The notes under the pieces are model-generated. The model had not been told where the DNA came from. It saw nothing but the letters and a program-made list of their open reading frames with translations, and made no database searches. 64,000 nucleotides of DNA from Oscheius dolichura (Eukaryota; Nematoda; Chromadorea; Rhabditida; Rhabditidae). Where the stretch lies: NCBI GenBank assembly GCA_932521035.1, contig OW051496.1:4526001-4590000 (forward strand). The letters are read 5' to 3'. Shown in pieces: positions 12,282 through 21,879 of this stretch. The translations under genes and the position numbers were made by a program. Each line of letters begins with the position of its first letter. Position 1 is the stretch's first letter.

Positions 12282-14457
12282 TTATAATTCATCGAGCGAC
12301 GAGGAGGACGAGTACATGCGTTGCATGTGATCCATCCTGTCAATCAGTCTTTGCATTTCGGCCCGGCTTTCTGGTCGGTTTGCCTCCCAGGGTCGCAGGG
12401 AGGACAGCGAGGCACTCCGGTGACGGAAGTCTTGTACGATGACGTCGACATGACGTTCGCGGGTTTCTGGAAAGCTCTTTCCATTAGGGAGGTTGGGGGA
12501 TACTCACCTGGCAGGAGGATATAGAGGAGGATTATGCTGATAATACTGCCGACAATGAAGGGAAGATAGCTGAGGGAGACACCGACCATCTGAATGGGTC
12601 TGCCTCATCTGGGAGGAGGGGCACGCACCTGCTGGAAGGGGAGGTAGATGGACGAGACGAGGAAGGCGAAGGTCCACGCCACGAAGACACTCACAGTGAC
12701 CGCCGTGGATCGGAACTGATGGGCTCTTCTCTTTGAATACGGCTCGAACCCACCTTCTGGTCAAACAGCTCGCCGGTTATCATCCAGGGGATCGGGGAGC
12801 CGACTCCGTACACCACCATGTACATCACCAGGGCGAATATTGACCCGTAACTGGCCCACGAAGCCTGGAATATTAAGAATAGATAAAAAAAGAACCACCC
12901 ACATTCCAATAGCTCTGGAGGAAGGTGAATATGGACAAGATGATGAGAGCAATGAGACAACTGGACAGTTGGAAGAGGGACAGTGGCCGCCGGCCGACTT
13001 TGTCGATGAGGTAGGGAGAAGTGCAGGCGAAGAGGAAGTAGATGATCCCGATGGCCAGGGTACTCCATCTGGCGACCTGTCTGAATGGATTTGTCACTCG
13101 TAGGGACAGCGACCAACGGGGTGAGGCTCGCGTTGAGGAACATGTCCGTGGAATAGGCGAAGACGGCGGTACAACCGGTAAACTGCTGGGCGATCATGAC
13201 CAGGATGGACACCTGGAGGGGCACTCGCAACTCTTTGCTGGTGAACAACTCGCGGAACGTGCCCGGACCTGACTGGGAAACTGTTCAAAGGTAGGGAAGA
13301 GGGGTATCTACCCTGTCCAGGGCGACCTCCTTCACAATGGTCTCGTACATCGCCTTGGACTGCTCCTCCTCCCCCACGAGCCGACGGATGTCCACGATTG
13401 CCTGGAAGGACTCTTTCTCCTTTCAACCTTTCCAGTCACCTTCTCTCGATCTCCTTTACTCAAAGTATACTTCGGTGATTCGGGACAAAAAGGTAAGATG
13501 AGTACCAGTGCGAGAGCAGGGATGCCGGGGAAGGCATAGGCCAGGGGCCAAAGGGCAGGCCCTCCGAGGACTTCGGGCAGTCCGATGAGGAGGGAAAACC
13601 AATCGGAGAAGGCCACGGCCACCTGGAAGGGGATGTCTTCTTCGTCCGGTTCATGTGGGAATTACCTGGTGAAGTGTGCCAGCTGGCCCTCGGTATCGGC
13701 TCGGAGTAATTTCCATCAAGTACATCGGAACGAGACCCGAGGTCAGGCCCATGTTGGCCCCGAAAACGAAACGACCCGCTATGAGAAGTTCAGGAGATCT
13801 GAACACTGCCCATCCGAATCAGTCGGAGATCTCCTCTGACCTCAGATATTTGGAGGACAACTCCAAGAAAGCGCCACAGACGTTGACCACCCCGTTGACT
13901 ATGAGTCCATTCCTCCGGCCGAGTCTCTCGCCCACCAGCCTACAATTTCCATGTTTTCCCCCACCATATAGTAGTCCTCCATTTCATCGCCTCGTTTGCT
14001 TGTCGCCCCGTAAACAGTCCTCCCCCTTCCCTCCCCGTCTCGAGCCACCCTCACCTGGTCAGAGAGGCTCCGACGATGGCCCCGACAGCAATGGACGAGA
14101 CCATAAAAGACCATATCAAATTGGAGGTGGTTAGACTCAGCGGAGCTCCTCTGAAAGTGTTCTTTTTGAGTGGCAAAAAGTGGCCGTAAAACGGCCATTT
14201 GGACTGGGTGATAAGGCTGCAGACAGGTACTGAGAAAATTAATACGGAGAGGACGGGATACAGAAGGAGGGGGAGACTCGCCTGTCGGTGTAGGTCTGGT
14301 TGATCCAGTCGGAAATTAGGGATTGTGAGGGATTGACGACGCCGTAGCTGTAGAACTGGGCACTGCCTCCGAGAATGACGGTAATGACCGAGACGAAGTA
14401 TCTAGAAGGGAAAATAGAACGAGGAGAAGGGGGAGGAGGGAACCTGGCGGTGACCAT
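12282..14457 (-). CDS. facilitative sugar transporter, GLUT/SLC2 family (major facilitator superfamily)
   Basis: This is a twelve-helix plasma-membrane hexose carrier. Helix 1 carries [11 protein letters not shown] and WINQTY, as in GLUT proteins. The first half ends in the PESP motif (FCPESPKYT, about 13455-13495). Helix 7 has [16 protein letters not shown], the counterpart of QQxSGINxxxYYS (about 13150-13200). The loop has DKVGRRPLS. Helix 10 has [17 protein letters not shown]. The C-terminal LPETRERH is the family's LPETKGR motif and is recovered by splicing a 41-base intron near 12475-12515; the tail is Ser-rich and stops at 12282. The first intron after the start (MVTAR) is also tiny. 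The second intron appears to use a GC donor. The QLS segment is not evident, so fructose versus glucose preference cannot be judged. Confidence 0.92.
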
Positions 14458-14686
14458 TTCCTAGAACGAGCGCATCGTGTAGTTTTCAGTTGCTCATATA
14501 AAAGAGGTCGGACACGATAAGCAACGCGGTAGATAGTGGCCGAGACGGCCGTCTCTCCTTTTGACGGCCAGTTTTTGTCATTTGAGGGTAGTTTTGTAGG
14601 GGGATACAGCCCGGAAATCATCCTACGCTACCCTGATGGAATAATTTTAAAGGGGGAATCTCGTAACATTGTTTATTCCTGGCATG

Positions 14687-15885
14687 TCACTGGTCCTTCT
14701 TCATCTTTTCGAGTCTCGATTTCTGGTAGCTGTTGAAGAAACGAAGGTCGGAGGCCATGTTGACGCCGTTCGGATTGACCCGGGCGGCCATGTAGAAGTC
14801 GCAGAGGGAGAAGACGAAGACTCCCTGGGCGGAGAGCAGCAACAGACGGGTCACGAATTCCATCAGGGCCGCCTTCTCCTAAACTCTCATCTCTTCTTAT
14901 ATCAGAGGATACTTACCTCATAAGTGGCCCTTTGCTGGTAGAATCCGATCATTTTATAGATTCCGTCAGTCAATCCGACGATCAGTGTGTCGTATTTTGG
15001 CAGAGTAGCCACTGTAATATTAATATATTTTTTTAAAAATATTTTTGTATGCTTAAATAAATATAAACCTAAAAAAAGCATTCCGAAGGCATAGAGGAAG
15101 GACATGAAAATGACAAGAAGCGGACCAAGAAGACTCTTTTTGTGGAGGCAGATCAGAGTGCTGACAGCCGTAAACGTTGTCCATATAGCAGCCACCATGG
15201 AACCTAAATATTCTCCATGACATTTTATTTTATTTTTTATACCGATGAGGATAGTGGAAATAACAGTGCCGACAAAAGCAAGAAGTATCTTCAGCGGAGC
15301 CACCCAGCCTCGATTGCCGACTTTTGGGAGAGGATCTCGTTTCAGAAGGGTGTCAGTAATCCCAGCCCACAAACTGCATCTCATGTCTCACACGGTAGTG
15401 ATCTTTACCTTGCGGTCCACTGCTCTTCTTTCAGAGTGCCCGGTACTTTGAAGGTGGCTCCGTATGTTGTGTAGATGTAATCAATCAAGAATTCTAAATT
15501 ATTTCTCGCGCGATCCTCGAAGATGAACCTTGAATTTCACTCGAGTTTGGAGACATGGTTAGAAGATTAGCAAGACGTTGGGCTTCTTCGTATCGAGCCT
15601 CGTCAATCTGAATTTTACGCTTGATAGCAGTAACAAGAAGACTACATCTTGTTGAGCTTGATAAACGGCTTCGTTATCCATATGGTCCATTCTCCAATAC
15701 TTTTCAATAAGTGATCTGGACGAAAGGTCAGCTTTCTACGTATTTTACCGTTCAATTGGAAGCGTAATACCATAACTTATGCCAGCGATAATAGCAGCAA
15801 AAATAAAAATTTTACCAACTGAGAAGGCTATCCGTAGGGAACTGGAGGGAGATAACATGGCGGACTGAGGGCCGTCGCCAGGCAT
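14687..15885 (-). CDS. multi-pass membrane protein of unknown function
   Basis: The exons splice into one frame from MPGDGPQSAM at 15885 to the stop at 14687, giving roughly 290 residues. An N-terminal helix (VGKIFIFAAIIAGISYGI) is followed by a charged helical region, a soluble stretch (EFLIDYIYTTYGATFKVPG) and about four more membrane segments (KILLAFVGTVISTILIG; PLLVIFMSFLYAFGMLF; FVTRLLLLSAQGVFVF). The C-terminus is basic. Introns of 31-60 bases preserve phase: a 35-base intron at about 15498-15532 and one ending GACATGAG near 15385. Without the 35-base intron, the upstream part ends early at 15494, so the locus could alternatively be two genes, the second starting at an internal Met (MSPNSSEIQ). 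I do not recognise the family. A mitochondrial or ER membrane role is only a guess. Confidence 0.6.
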
Positions 15886-15999
15886 GCCGACCGTCGTCAA
15901 CAGAAACGGAATACTCGAAGTAGTAATATTTTTATTTCAAAAATGTTGGTGCTATGTGAAAAGATCAGCATATACAACATAATTTTAATGGGCGAAGGT

Positions 16000-16515
16000 T
16001 TAGCGAGCATCGTAGACCATTACTAAAAGCAGGTTACACTAATTTATATTTTACCGTTAATATTTTCTTTCAAACCATTTACAACTTATTAGCTATAAAA
16101 ATGTATAGAAATGAAGAAATAAAAGTAGTGAAATCAAAAAGTTTTCATTGAAAACTATCAGCCTTTTTTGGTGTTTCTTTGATTTATAAATGGTTTCAAT
16201 GAAAGTTATTTCAATTGACTTACGTTTACGACATCTTTTTTTGTATAAAATTCGATATCCACATTCTCGACAGCGAATAGCATCTTTTGGTTTGATTTCA
16301 TTTTCCTTATGGCATTCTGCAAGTTAAATATAATTAAGCATTTTTTTGGTCCTACTAAAACTGACAGCCCTACTCACGTCAGTGTTTCAGTACTATAGGC
16401 AAAATAATAACAAAAGAAAAAATGGTTATGCTAAAAACTAACCTCCACAAATGTAGATCATACTGTTTGTTTTTATAGCTGCTGGTGCATTACCTGGCGC
16501 CACAGAAGTATCCAT
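16000..16515 (-). CDS. RNA polymerases I, II and III subunit RPABC4 (RPB12)
   Basis: This small zinc-binding subunit is shared by all three nuclear RNA polymerases. Three exons encode about 60 residues. Exon 1 starts [10 protein letters not shown] and reaches MIYICG. Exon 2 has [20 protein letters not shown] followed by YRILYKKR. Exon 3 is only KLMVYDAR and the stop at 16000. The four Cys ligands (CGEC and CREC) and the basic tail ending in VYDAR match the family along its full length. A TTTTTGCAG lies two bases before the start codon at 16515, a likely spliced-leader acceptor. The last intron (about 16023-16216) is long for this window. The gene is divergent from ribosomal protein S4 with about 360 bases between starts. 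Confidence 0.95.
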
Positions 16516-16690
16516 TTCTGCAAAAATAAACATGTATATAGATCACCACTGAAATAAGAAATGAAGTGGCAAAGAAGACAATAAGAAGGTCCCATTTGAT
16601 TCCTTTTCGCAACAGTCTCTTCACTTTTAAAATATTTCGAACCACATAAAGGCCCGGCAAGGGCGCGGTCCTGAAACGCCGCGGAACCAC
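16490..16690 (-). CDS. possible 66-residue membrane micro-ORF overlapping the RPB12 5' end
   Basis: This ORF begins with a basic stretch and carries one hydrophobic helix (LLIVFFATSFLISVVIYIHV). It ends inside RPB12 exon 1, in a different frame, so RPB12's start codon lies within it. It could be the upstream member of a two-gene transcript, or only the AT-rich outron of RPB12 read by chance. The TTTTTGCAG acceptor just before the RPB12 start favours the second view. I recognise no family. Confidence 0.2.
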   Translation of the reverse strand: MVPRRFRTAPLPGLYVVRNILKVKRLLRKGIKWDLLIVFFATSFLISVVIYIHVYFCRNGYFCGAR

Positions 16691-16875
16691 CGTAAGCTCA
16701 ACTTGTATCCCAAAATTCGAGCTTTTTCTTTTCTTTCAGTTATTGCAACAAGTAGCCGAGTTATTTTTCTTTGTCTGTGACTTCCATGTTGGACTTTTCT
16801 CTTGTGAAGCTTGCTTTGTGACGATATTATCAGCTAAATTTTTTATTTTTAGCTTGAGGTACAAGTCACAGCAAA

Positions 16876-17889
16876 ATGACTCGTGGACCACGACATCATC
16901 TGAAGCGCCTTGCGGCTCCCCACCACTGGATGCTCGATAAGCTTGGTGGAGTCTTCGCCGTCCGCCCCAGAAGTGGTCCTCACAAACTCCGGGAATGCCT
17001 TCCTCTGAATCTGTTCCTCCGTAACCGTCTGAAGTACGCTCTCAACTACACCGAGGTAAAGAAGATCCTGAAGCAGCGCATTATTCGCGTCGATGGCAAG
17101 GTCCGTACCGACCACAAATACCCAGCTGGATTTATGGGTATGCATCTTTCTTTGTTGTTAAAATTTTTGATTTTTCTAGATGTTGTCACCATTGAGAGAA
17201 CCAACGAAACTTTCCGCCTGCTTTATGACGCTAAAGGCCGTTTCACCACTCACCGTATAACTGCAGCTGAAGGGCAGTTCAAATTGTGCAAAGTCCGTGC
17301 TCTTCACACCGCCGTCAAAGGTATTCCTTACCTTACTACCACTGACGGCCGCACTATCCGCTACCCAGATCCTCATGTCAAGGTAAATTTTGTTGACTAT
17401 CTCGTTAACATCTTTCCTTTTAGACTAATGACACCATTGTTCTTGATCTCAAGTCTGGAAAGATCTCCGACTTCGTCAAGTTTGAGCCCGGAAATCTGGC
17501 CATGATCACAGGAGGTCGTAACGTTGGACGTGTCGGAGTCATCGGCCACAGAGAACGTCTACCCGGATCTTTCGATATCATCCACATGAAAGACGCTGCT
17601 GGACACTCCTTTGCCACTCGGTAAGTATTTGGCAAGGAGCGAGAAGGTCGGGGGCTGTGCCATAACTACCGATCGAGGGAGGTCCATTTTATTTCGAACA
17701 CTTTCAAATCGATGTTCTATATCGATTTGAAGGTGATTTGTTTTATGTACGACTGTATGTTTCAGCGTTTCTAACGTTTTCGTCATTGGAAAGGGAACCG
17801 ATTCCCTCGTCTCTCTTCCTTCCGGAAAAGGTATTCGTCTTTCTATTGCTGAGGAGCGTGACAGGCGACTTACCCAAAAGAAGACATAA
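16876..17889 (+). CDS. 40S ribosomal protein S4
   Basis: This is a component of the small ribosomal subunit. Four exons give about 260 residues, the normal length. Exon 1 starts [20 protein letters not shown], the invariant S4e N-terminus. It is followed by the S4 RNA-binding segment ([19 protein letters not shown]), the central domain ([15 protein letters not shown]) and the KOW segment ([18 protein letters not shown]). The end is [11 protein letters not shown] and a TAA at 17887-17889. Introns lie at about 17137-17179 (GTATGC...TTTCTAG), 17382-17423 and 17622-17764, the last much longer. TTTTTATTTTTAG stands about 24 bases before the start codon and may accept a spliced leader. Confidence 0.97.
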
Positions 17890-17905
17890 ATTGTTATTGT
17901 TATGA

Positions 17906-17911
17906 AATAAA
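17906..17911 (+). terminator. polyadenylation signal AATAAA of ribosomal protein S4
   Basis: A canonical AATAAA lies 17 bases after the S4 stop codon, followed by a T-rich stretch. The position fits the short 3' untranslated regions usual for ribosomal protein genes. Confidence 0.7.
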
Positions 17912-18005
17912 CATCTTGTTGTAAGTAATTGTTCATTTCTAACTAGTTTTCGAAGCTGCCCCATATTGTGAGGAAGGGTGTTGATCAGAATCCTTATTAT
18001 CTAGG

Positions 18006-19329
18006 ATGCAGCACAAATCATTGTTGGCTGCTTTAGACGGACTGATTTGCGTATATAAGCCAGTTGAGCTCTCAGTTTCCGGATTGAAACGTATGATTTT
18101 GAAGAAAATATGTGCTGAAGGCAATAATGCAGTAAGCCCGTCGGCACTTTCTGAATGTTTTGCAGATTACTCACGTAAAACCACCTATGATAAAAGTACC
18201 TCTAGTGGAAGCGCATCCAGAAACCGGTGCTCTTTTGATTACAGGCGAACGAGAACAAATGGATTATATGTAGGTAATATGTATTCGTAATTTTTTGATT
18301 CCTTTGTACAGGTGCCATCCACTAGTTTCTGGAGAAGTATTTCGCGTCGAAGATATACGGATGGAAGAGCTGATGCAGTCAGAAGCGACCAGTTCGGGTG
18401 TATGCTGTAGGGATTTCAAACGGCTTGTTACTTTCACTTTTCAGTATTTGGAGTAAATAATTTCTGCGATGAGTTGCCAAAATTAATGTCAAACTCGTGG
18501 CTAAATAGTTACCGAATTGAAGGAATGTTAGGTAGAGAAACATTAGAACATGAAATAAAGAGCAGAGTAACAATTAAATGCGATTATGGTATAGTTTTCT
18601 TTGAAGATATCACCCTAAAACAATCTAGACCATGTTACAAAACACCAAATGTCGAAATTACTAGCGAGAATACAGTCTCAATACCGTCGAATGTCTTTTG
18701 AAACAGCAAATGTGGATTTACAGGTTAGTAAAATTATTAAATATATGTTACGCATTATAGAGCCAAAAAGCTTTTGAATTGGCCAGGAAAGGTATACCAA
18801 GAGCACAGCTGCCCGGAACCACGTTGATATATTCACTCGAACTGAGCTCATTTAACCCTCCTTATTTTACAATACATCTTCAAACAGTAGGAGAGAGTGA
18901 TAAATTTTTAAGGTGAGATAATGAATTTATATAATATTTTTAAAGATATTTCGTGCATGAATTAGGGGTCAGTTTGGGATCTACTGCATGCCCTCTGAGA
19001 TTACAAAGGTATCCTATTTATTTTTCTATGAAACCATCATTTTAGACGATCTATTGGCCCGTTCTATGCCGATCATGCTCTATTAGACAAACAGATTTCT
19101 TTACAAAACGTTCTACGAAATATTTCCTTCTGCCAGTAGGTCTCACAATATAGATTAGTAGATAAAACATTGCAGAAAAGTGCTAAATGCAACTGCTTAC
19201 GACCCAGATATTATTAGCCAACTTCCGTCTCAAGATTATCGGCCGACTGAACTCGTTGACGGTTTATGCCTACAAGAACCGGAAGAAGAAGATGCAATGA
19301 GACCTGCATGGCCTCGTAACTATTCATAG
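18006..19329 (+). CDS. TRUB2-like pseudouridine synthase, catalytic Asp apparently lost
   Basis: Nine or so exons with introns of about 35-50 bases splice into a TruB-family protein. TRUB2 modifies mitochondrial mRNA and supports mitoribosome assembly in animals. The N-terminus reads LDGLICVYKP. CHPLVSGEVFRV matches the HPLVxG region, YDHVTKHQMSKLL the domain after the active site, and ARKGIPRAQLPGTTL with FVHELGVSLGSTACPLRLQR the C-terminal part. The last segment continues FYADHALL, as in TRUB2, and ends in an acidic tail with a stop at 19329. The active-site motif (RLDxxASGVL in family members) reads MQSEATSSGVFGV here, so the nucleophilic Asp position holds Glu on my alignment. The protein may therefore act without catalysis. 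The family call is secure; the loss of activity is inferred. Confidence 0.88.
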
Positions 19330-19480
19330 ATATTTTATACCAAATATCTTCGACAAATTAGAATAAAATTTACCTACAATGAAACATGTGAAACAGAAAT
19401 CTACTCATTGGCGGTCTTCTGAATGCCTGCTGGAAAAATCTTTGATGATTCCGTTGCATATGATCCAAGATGAGCGAGTG
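19327..19480 (-). pseudogene. degenerate copy of the 3' end of the neighbouring phosphatase-like gene
   Basis: This stretch resembles the terminal coding exon and downstream flank of the gene at 21880-23606, compared with about 21790-21985. Shared blocks include GACAAATTAGAATAAAA-like flank, GTGAAACA, CTACTC, CGGTCTTCTGAAT, TGCTGGAAA, ATCTTTGATGA and TCCAAGATG. The copy has substitutions and a gap of about 20 bases, and no open frame survives. It begins at the TRUB2 stop codon, so it may also form part of that gene's 3' untranslated region. It is a local duplication followed by decay. Confidence 0.75.
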
Positions 19481-19789
19481 AATAATATTTCGTCCCGAAT
19501 ACACTACACCATTTGATTAGCTCTCTGGTGAGATGTGTCGCTAGACGATTCTCCGTCGGATAATAAGTTAAAGCTCGGAAATCCTATAAAAGGAGAAGCA
19601 ACACTTGGTTTAATGCGTTCGTTGAGAAGAGCAGGGAGGGGGCGTTATAGAACTTACTTCGACGAAAGGCGAGAGAAGTCGACCCGTACTCCCACATAAT
19701 TTTAAACGAAAATTCTTCCAAATTTTATAAATAACAAGTATAAGCAATAATCAGTTGTGTTCGACACATTTACAGAAGTTGGCTTGGCA

Positions 19790-21244
19790 TCAGTACAGGA
19801 CAGGTGTTTTGTTTAGAACGTCAGGAAGTAGGGGTACAGCTGCGCTGTGGAGGAATACTCTGTAAATTCAGAGTATTTGGAAGAAATCCTTAAAACTTAC
19901 TCATGACTATACTTAGAGAAAACAGTTTGCAGCTTCGTGTACATTCCAGTAATGCGCAAATGCATAGCATGATTAATTTGGTTGACAAGAGGTGTAAGGT
20001 CCTCTTCCTTGTATCCACTGTATTTATAGAGAACATCCGACCTAAAATATATCAATTCACGCCAAGTAAAAATTAATAAGAAAAAAACAAAGGTAAAAAA
20101 ACACACCAGACTGGTCCTTCTACTTCAGTGCCAGATTGCATCTTTTTCATTTTCAATGCCAATAAGAACGTGGCGGCGGCAAGCTTCGCTTCAGAAATAA
20201 GTACAAATTCGTAGAACATTTGGATAGTTTCCAAGAGGTAGCGGGAAAGTGTCAATGTTTTCATGTCTCCATGTATGACACGGCTGTAGCGACGAAGGTA
20301 ACTGTAGCTGAGAGGGGCACCCAGATCGAAGCCGACCACTTTTAGCATGTTCATCTCAACCTTGATGAGCTGTTCTCTGTTGAAAGCGTCTTCAGACATG
20401 TCGATGAATTCATCAAGATACGGAGGGTTTCTTTCCTGAAAAAATATTATACTGGAATCTAAGACCTGATATTTTTTCAATCAAACAAAATAATAAAACC
20501 AACATCAAACTTGCTGGCAATGAGCATAGCTCCGCTAGCGATGAGTTGCAGTTGTTCGGCAGTGACACTCTTTCGGCTCAGATAAATATCGATCAGTTTA
20601 ATAGCCAAGTATAGAGTTTCGTGGTTCAGTTCAAAAGCTTCTTGGAGCTAAATAGTCAAGACATTTAATGAGAGCTGCTGCAAAATACCTCTACCATCCA
20701 ATCGACCAGAGATGCTCGATTGTATTTAGTAATTTGCTGCTTGTCCATATAATCCTTTACGGCAAAATTTTTCTCACGGCTCTTATAGTACTTGAAAATA
20801 TCAACAGCAAATTCGCTCACAGCGTGAAAGTCGTTAGCAACCTCCTTATCAAAATCAACCTGAGGGCAGGGATCAAATTCAGGTCCCTCTTCAGGAGCCA
20901 CACTAAATTTTCCTTTACACTGAAAAAAAATTATTCATACTTTTCTTCAATTGTGGGAAGAGTGTCCGGGTCACTTTGCTTGCTAGCTCTCTTGAGGTCC
21001 TTGTCTAATATCTTCTTAGCAGAGTCAAGAGCAAAATTTTCAATGCCTTGGGAAAGATCACAGAGAGCCTTTCTCTTTGCCTTAGGTTCCATTGAATCAG
21101 TGGGACTCTCCTCCAAATGTTTTTTTGCTCCTCTCTTGTTGTTTTCTACAATCAGAATTGCCTATATAAAAGACAAAACTAACCAAGTTTGTTATTAGCA
21201 GCATTGTTATTGGAACAATTGACATTCCGGCTTCTGAGCATCAT
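19790..21244 (-). CDS. cyclin B3
   Basis: This mitotic cyclin partners CDK1. The order is: Met start MMLRSRNVNCSNNN at 21244; a destruction-box-like RKALCDLSQ at about residues 45-53; the acidic linker; and the cyclin box from HAVSEFAVDIFKYYKSREKN. NRASLVDWMVEV follows, then KFDERNPPYLDEF. RRYSRVIHGDMKTLTLSRY is the B3 signature that separates it from B1/B2. The C-terminal cyclin fold ends YSGYKEEDLTPLV and FSKYSHEVFLHSAAVPLLPD, with a stop at 19790. The last intron must be split inside the Glu codon to give this conserved tail. TTTTCAG lies 14 bases before the first ATG, a possible trans-splice site. Confidence 0.94.
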
Positions 21245-21879
21245 CGTGGCAAGTCAGTACTGAAAATTAAAGAGTTACTAAAGAAGAAAACGAAGAAAAT
21301 ATCATCGAAAAATTGAGAATATTAGGAACTGTGAAACCAAAGAAATCCCTCATGTATGACAAGTTCAAAGGAATAGGAACAACGTAGCATTTTCGTGATC
21401 TCTTTCTATCGCCCGAAGGAAAGCCATTAGCGCAAAGCGAAAACTAAAACTATAGGCAATTCTGATTGAGTCATTATCATTCGTTTTAGGCAATAAAAAT
21501 GATACATTTTTGGCAAAATTAATCGTCGCTCCAGAATAGCCGCGCACTAAAATGAGATGGGAATTCAAATGTAGCAGCATATAATCAAAAGCGGATCGAA
21601 ACCATGGGAAAACATATAACAACAGAAGAAAGGTAATTGGGGATGGGATAAAATAACGTCACATAATAAATAGACTCATCTACGGCACATGAGGGAATAT
21701 TATTAGTGAAGAGACATGAGAAAGTGAACTAATGAGAAGAAGAAGACGATGGAATGCGGTCTGTTTGGGATCACGATTGTTTGTAAATATTTTATATCGT
21801 TATTTTCAACGATTCAGAATAAAAACGAAGTAGAACGGGATACTTTTACTCTTCCCGTTACAAAATGTGAAACACGAAA
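21245..21879. other. AT-rich interval with no gene
   Basis: This stretch lies between the cyclin B3 start and the 3' end of the phosphatase-like gene. Its right part (about 21790-21879) is that gene's 3' flank and is the source of the left part of the degenerate copy at 19327-19480. ORFs here look like chance. Confidence 0.5.

Noticed and set aside
14720-15480. Assignment of the membrane protein to a named mitochondrial family
   Set aside because: The helix pattern alone fits several families, and no diagnostic motif was found, so no name is given.
21365-21622. Minus-strand ORF of 85 codons in the gap before cyclin B3
   Set aside because: There is no start context, splice sites or recognisable motif. 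AT-rich chance hydrophobicity is the likely cause.
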